A stretch of DNA of 7,109 nucleotides from Agrobacterium fabrum (lineage in GTDB: Bacteria > Pseudomonadota > Alphaproteobacteria > Rhizobiales > Rhizobiaceae): positions 1 through 7,109 of the forward strand of contig QFOL01000206.1 in NCBI GenBank assembly GCA_003241215.1, written 5' to 3'. Under the pieces are notes generated by a model that did no database searches, had not been told where the DNA came from, and saw only the letters and a program-made list of their open reading frames with translations. Made by a program: the position numbers and the translations under genes. Below are positions 7,052 to 7,109 of this stretch, in pieces; position 1 is the first letter of the stretch, and the number at the start of each line of letters is the position of its first letter.

Positions 7052-7109
7052 ATGACCAATTTTTTCGACTTTGCGATTTCCCGATTGCCGGCCGCCACAG
7101 CCGATGGCC
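7052..7109 (+). CDS. Start of an unidentified gene, cut by the right edge
   Basis: An ATG at 7052 opens a frame that stays open for all 19 complete codons to the window edge, encoding MTNFFDFAISRLPAATADG. GGAG at 7040-7043 lies 8 bases upstream, a plausible ribosome binding site. It begins 83 bases after the AraC-family gene on the same strand, so it could be a target or operon partner of that regulator. I do not recognise the protein. The 58 bases are too few to exclude a chance open frame, although the Phe-rich start with a binding site supports a real N-terminus. Confidence 0.45.
   Translation, partial: MTNFFDFAISRLPAATADG

Noticed and set aside
1..7109. CRISPR array, tRNA or rRNA gene, insertion sequence, or phage and defence genes
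   Set aside because: No regularly spaced repeats, no RNA-gene signatures and no transposase or phage-like proteins are visible; nearly all DNA is accounted for by metabolic and regulatory genes.

Overview
This GC-rich window reads as the chromosome of an alphaproteobacterium, most likely Rhizobiaceae of the Agrobacterium/Rhizobium group. The evidence is the gene order bioB-bioF-bioD-bioA-bioZ, boxes resembling that of the GntR-family biotin repressor BioR in front of and inside bioB, and protein sequences that look rhizobial. The assignment rests on pattern recognition; no database search was possible.

Layout. Positions 1-168 hold no gene I can support, only a degenerate copy of what looks like a Rhizobiaceae intergenic repeat and a weak possible terminator for the biotin operon. 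Positions 169-5287 (minus strand, read right to left) are a compact, complete biotin operon: bioB (biotin synthase), bioF (AON synthase), bioD (dethiobiotin synthetase), bioA (DAPA aminotransferase) and bioZ (a KAS III-like 3-oxopimeloyl-ACP synthase). BioB/bioF, bioF/bioD and bioD/bioA overlap by 4-10 bases; only bioZ is set apart, by about 43 bases. Positions 5288-5523 are the divergent control region. On the plus strand follow a YjaB-like GNAT acetyltransferase (5524-5970), an AraC-family regulator (about 6000-6968) and the first codons of an unidentified gene running off the right edge (7052 onward).

How the genes work together. BioZ makes the pimeloyl-ACP precursor by condensing a glutaryl thioester with malonyl-ACP, which replaces the BioC/BioH route. 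BioF turns pimeloyl-ACP and alanine into KAPA (7-keto-8-aminopelargonate), BioA transaminates it to DAPA, BioD closes the ureido ring to dethiobiotin, and BioB inserts sulfur to give biotin. Control is probably by BioR, whose gene is not in this window.

The operon itself is a known type. The points most worth a second look are (i) a perfect BioR-type palindrome inside the bioB coding sequence in addition to a symmetric pair of imperfect boxes upstream, and (ii) the AraC-family gene, whose well-placed ribosome binding site leads to ACG where an ATG is expected. I found no CRISPR array, tRNA, rRNA, insertion sequence or novel multi-gene system.
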